From positions 1-32,409 of the forward strand of contig JAEXCG010000042.1 in the NCBI GenBank assembly GCA_023402355.1: 32,409 bases of DNA, written 5' to 3'. The stretch comes from Bacillota bacterium. GTDB lineage: Bacteria > Bacillota > Clostridia > Christensenellales > Aristaeellaceae. The notes under the pieces are model-generated. The model was not told the DNA's origin, did no database searches, and saw nothing but the letters and a program-made list of their open reading frames with translations. Positions 30,622 through 32,409 of the stretch are shown here, in pieces (the first letter of the stretch is position 1; the number at the start of each line of letters is the position of its first letter). Made by a program: the position numbers and the translations under genes.

Positions 30622-32034
30622 GTGAAGAAATGCATTCGCTGGGCGGTCTTTTTTCTGCTCGTCCTGCTGGCGCTGCCGGCCGGGGCGGAGGAGCGCCGTC
30701 AGCTCGACGTGAACAAGGTTTTATCCGGTATCGAGGAAGGCATCGGCAGGTACGTGGCGGCGCTGGGCCAGTCGAGCGCGCGCGACCTGTCGCTCGTCTG
30801 TCAGGCGGACGCGGGGCGCATCGTCGAGGGGGACGTGGTGACGCTCGAGGCGCTCGTGAGCAACCCGCACCTCTACGAGGAGGCGGTGTCGGTTTCCCTG
30901 AACGTGCCGGAGGGCTGCTTTCTGGTCGAGGGCACGCCGCTTACGTGGCAGGGGAAGCTGCCCGCGGCGCAGCTTGACGCGGAGGGCGCGGTGGAGCCCT
31001 CGCGCACGCGCCTCGTGTGGCGGCTGACGGTGCAGCCCGTGCCCGGCGGCGAGGACGGATTTCAGGCGGTGGACGCGGTCGTCACCATGACGCAGGACAG
31101 CCGCTACTATCAGGACGCGGCGTCGTTTTCGCTGCTCGCCCCGCGCATCAGCGTGCGCACGAACGCGAGCGCCCGCGTGGCGCAGCCGGAGGGGAAGCTT
31201 TTGTACACGGTGCTTTGCACGAACAACGGCCCGGCCGCGGGCCACGTCACGGTGCGCCAGCAGCTCCCGGAGGGGCTTCGCGCGGTGGAGATGCAGGCGC
31301 CCGCCGGGGCGCGCGTGGACGACGGCGACCTCGTCTGGGACGTCGAGGTGCCCGCCGCGACCTACGACGGGGAAACGCTGGTCGAGCCCGCCTACGCCGT
31401 GCGCGTGGGCCGGGTGGAGGTGGAAGCGGACGTGCTGGACGGCGTCTCCACCGGCCGCAAGGTGCTGGTCAGCCCGGTCACGGCGGACGGCGAGCGGCTG
31501 ACGCCCCAGCGGGTGACGGTGCAGGGGCCGCTGCTTTCCCTGCAGCTTTTGTGCGAGGCGACGAGCGCGCGCGCCGGGGACGAAATCCCGCTGGCGCTGG
31601 TGGTCGAAAACAAGGGGCGCGCCCCGGCGGACGTGACGGTGCAGGCGGCGCTGCCGCAGGGCATGGCGCTCGCGCGCTTTGTGACGCGCGGCATGGGCAA
31701 CAAGATCAGCGGGCAGACGCTCTCGTGGAAGGTACACCTGGACGCGGCGCAGATGGGGCTGGACGGCAGGCTCGTCCCGACGCAGGAGCGCATCGAGTTC
31801 ATCGCCTCGGCCAAGGCGCTTTCGAGCGGCGAGCGCGAGCGGCTGCTGGGCGTGTTCGCGACCTACCGTGCGGGCAACCAGACCCCGGGCATCAGCAACG
31901 TGGCGCAGGTGGCGCTGCAAAAGTCCACGTTCATGGGCGCGACGCAGGAGGAATGGGCGGCGCTGTTCTGGGCGACGCTGCTGCTGCTGGTGACGGGCGT
32001 GTGCCTCTACTGCACCATTCGCCACGAAAAATAA
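30622..32034 (+). CDS. Membrane-anchored surface protein with DUF11-like Ig domains
   Basis: A 470-residue exported protein. After a signal peptide (about 1-22, PAGA) and a helical stretch, it has three Ig-like domains of the DUF11/conserved-repeat type: about 57-170 (LVCQADAGRIVEGDVVTLEA), about 175-295 (VAQPEGKLLYTVLCTNNGPA, RQQLPEGLRAVEM) and about 305-435 (ATSARAGDEIPLALVVENKG, ALPQGMALARFV). A C-terminal helix (about 445-465) with a short RHEK tail anchors it, with no LPXTG sorting signal. The start is GTG at 30622 behind GGGAGGGG. It is followed by a strong terminator. It may be a stalk or envelope-organising protein. Confidence 0.83.
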   Translation: MKKCIRWAVFFLLVLLALPAGAEERRQLDVNKVLSGIEEGIGRYVAALGQSSARDLSLVCQADAGRIVEGDVVTLEALVSNPHLYEEAVSVSLNVPEGCFLVEGTPLTWQGKLPAAQLDAEGAVEPSRTRLVWRLTVQPVPGGEDGFQAVDAVVTMTQDSRYYQDAASFSLLAPRISVRTNASARVAQPEGKLLYTVLCTNNGPAAGHVTVRQQLPEGLRAVEMQAPAGARVDDGDLVWDVEVPAATYDGETLVEPAYAVRVGRVEVEADVLDGVSTGRKVLVSPVTADGERLTPQRVTVQGPLLSLQLLCEATSARAGDEIPLALVVENKGRAPADVTVQAALPQGMALARFVTRGMGNKISGQTLSWKVHLDAAQMGLDGRLVPTQERIEFIASAKALSSGERERLLGVFATYRAGNQTPGISNVAQVALQKSTFMGATQEEWAALFWATLLLLVTGVCLYCTIRHEK

Positions 32035-32080
32035 AGGGCAGACGGCGCGGCTTTGCGCTTCACACAACCCCGGCAAGACG

Positions 32081-32120
32081 AATCCCCCGTGCACGCGGTG
32101 CTCCGCGTGCACGGGGGATT
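32081..32120 (+). terminator. Perfect 18-base hairpin after the surface-protein gene
   Basis: AATCCCCCGTGCACGCGG (32081-32098), loop TGCT, and a perfectly complementary arm at 32103-32120 ending in ATTTTC. The A/T ends let it work on both strands. Confidence 0.85.
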
Positions 32121-32149
32121 TTCCGGCGTCGCAAGGTATGGGACGGGCC

Positions 32150-32318
32150 GCGGCCACGGAGGCAAACGCAGGATGTAGAAGCGGCTGTTCGGAAGTGGAA
32201 GCGGGTGCCGCCCGTGTCCTGTACCGCTCCAGAAAGCGCGCATCCCATACTCGCGGCCACGTAGGCAAACGCAGGGCGTGGAAGCGGCTGTTCGGAGGTG
32301 GAGGCGGGCACAGCCCGC
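32150..32318. repeat. Two-copy repeat of the same family as at 26347-26507
   Basis: Units start GCGGCCACG at 32150 and 32253 (103-base period). Both continue AGGCAAACGCAGG, then GAAGCGGCTGTTCGGA, and end in a GC hairpin (about 32202-32214, imperfect; GCGGGC-ACA-GCCCGC at 32304-32318, perfect). The last hairpin ends 7 bases from the stop codon of the minus-strand gene at the window end, matching the spacing at the other locus. Confidence 0.85.
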
Positions 32319-32325
32319 GCCCCGA

Positions 32326-32409
32326 TTAGGCTTCGTCGGCGTCGCTTTTCACCATGGCCATGACCATGCGCTTGTCGTCGCTGCCGACGTCCAGCATCGT
32401 CATGCGGCC
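32326..32409 (-). CDS. C-terminal end of an unrecognised minus-strand gene
   Basis: An open minus-strand frame enters from the window edge and ends at TAA (32326-32328). The visible 27 residues include MTMLDVGSDDKRMVMAMVKS and end in an acidic DADEA tail. Frame and codon use look coding, and the repeat array sits 7 bases after its stop as at the flavoprotein gene. The tail is too short to name a family. Confidence 0.6.
   Translation of the reverse strand, partial: GRMTMLDVGSDDKRMVMAMVKSDADEA

Noticed and set aside
1..32409. tRNA, rRNA, known riboswitches, prophage or transposase genes
   Set aside because: None was seen when reading both strands; no transposase or integrase motif is encoded in any supported gene.

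Overview
The window is GC-rich, with dense bacterial genes on both strands, AGGAGG-type ribosome binding sites, intrinsic terminators and sigma-A-like promoters. Secreted proteins with short signal peptides, solute-binding-protein transporters, a soluble hybrid histidine kinase, a CD1871A-type CXXC peptide and a DUF362 ferredoxin together suggest a high-GC, anaerobic, gut-type member of the Clostridia (Christensenellales or Oscillospirales-like). This assignment is inferred from gene content; no rRNA or tRNA gene was seen.

Layout. 1-3626 (minus): a GNAT acetyltransferase cut by the window edge, translationally coupled behind a large PAS hybrid histidine kinase. 3990-4853 (plus): a divergent AraC/GyrI-type regulator. 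4949-6166: an AT-rich island with a compact SEDS (FtsW/RodA)-like membrane protein and an XRE regulator. 6167-6624: a cluster of palindromes with no convincing gene. 6625-8959 (minus): two secreted proteins, one with SH3-like repeats. 9122-10006: an N-acetylneuraminate-lyase-like enzyme behind a near-consensus promoter. 10081-11310: a secreted protein whose GC-rich ends flank an AT-rich middle.

11400-21064 is a seven-gene transport locus. It has two tandem secreted proteins that join a propeller-like N-terminal half to a solute-binding half, two MalF/MalG-type permeases, an HlyD-type adaptor, a MacB-like permease and a 77-residue two-helix membrane protein, followed by a strong terminator. 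No ATPase is encoded in it or anywhere in the window. 21179-22774 is a separate redox operon: a TlpA thioredoxin, a 49-residue CD1871A-type CXXC peptide and a polyferredoxin membrane protein.

22837-32409: a YhcH/NanQ-like protein (minus), a polytopic DUF6056-like membrane protein, a DUF362 double-cluster ferredoxin behind a promoter with a 19-base spacer and dyad typical of MerR-family control, a thioredoxin-reductase-like flavoprotein lacking the usual NADPH motif (minus), an HD-domain protein, a membrane protein with a degenerate GGDEF domain, a MATE transporter, a membrane-anchored multi-Ig (DUF11-like) protein, and the last 27 codons of an unrecognised minus-strand gene. A repeat family of about 65-75 bases occurs as two copies at each of two convergent junctions, each time with its hairpin ending 7 bases from the stop codon of the minus-strand gene.

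How the parts may work together: the lyase and the YhcH-like protein fit use of host sialic acid, though they are not adjacent. The transport locus probably imports or senses a carbohydrate and may also export something. The TlpA operon, DUF362 protein and flavoprotein form an anaerobic thiol/iron-sulfur redox theme. Substrates cannot be read from the sequence.
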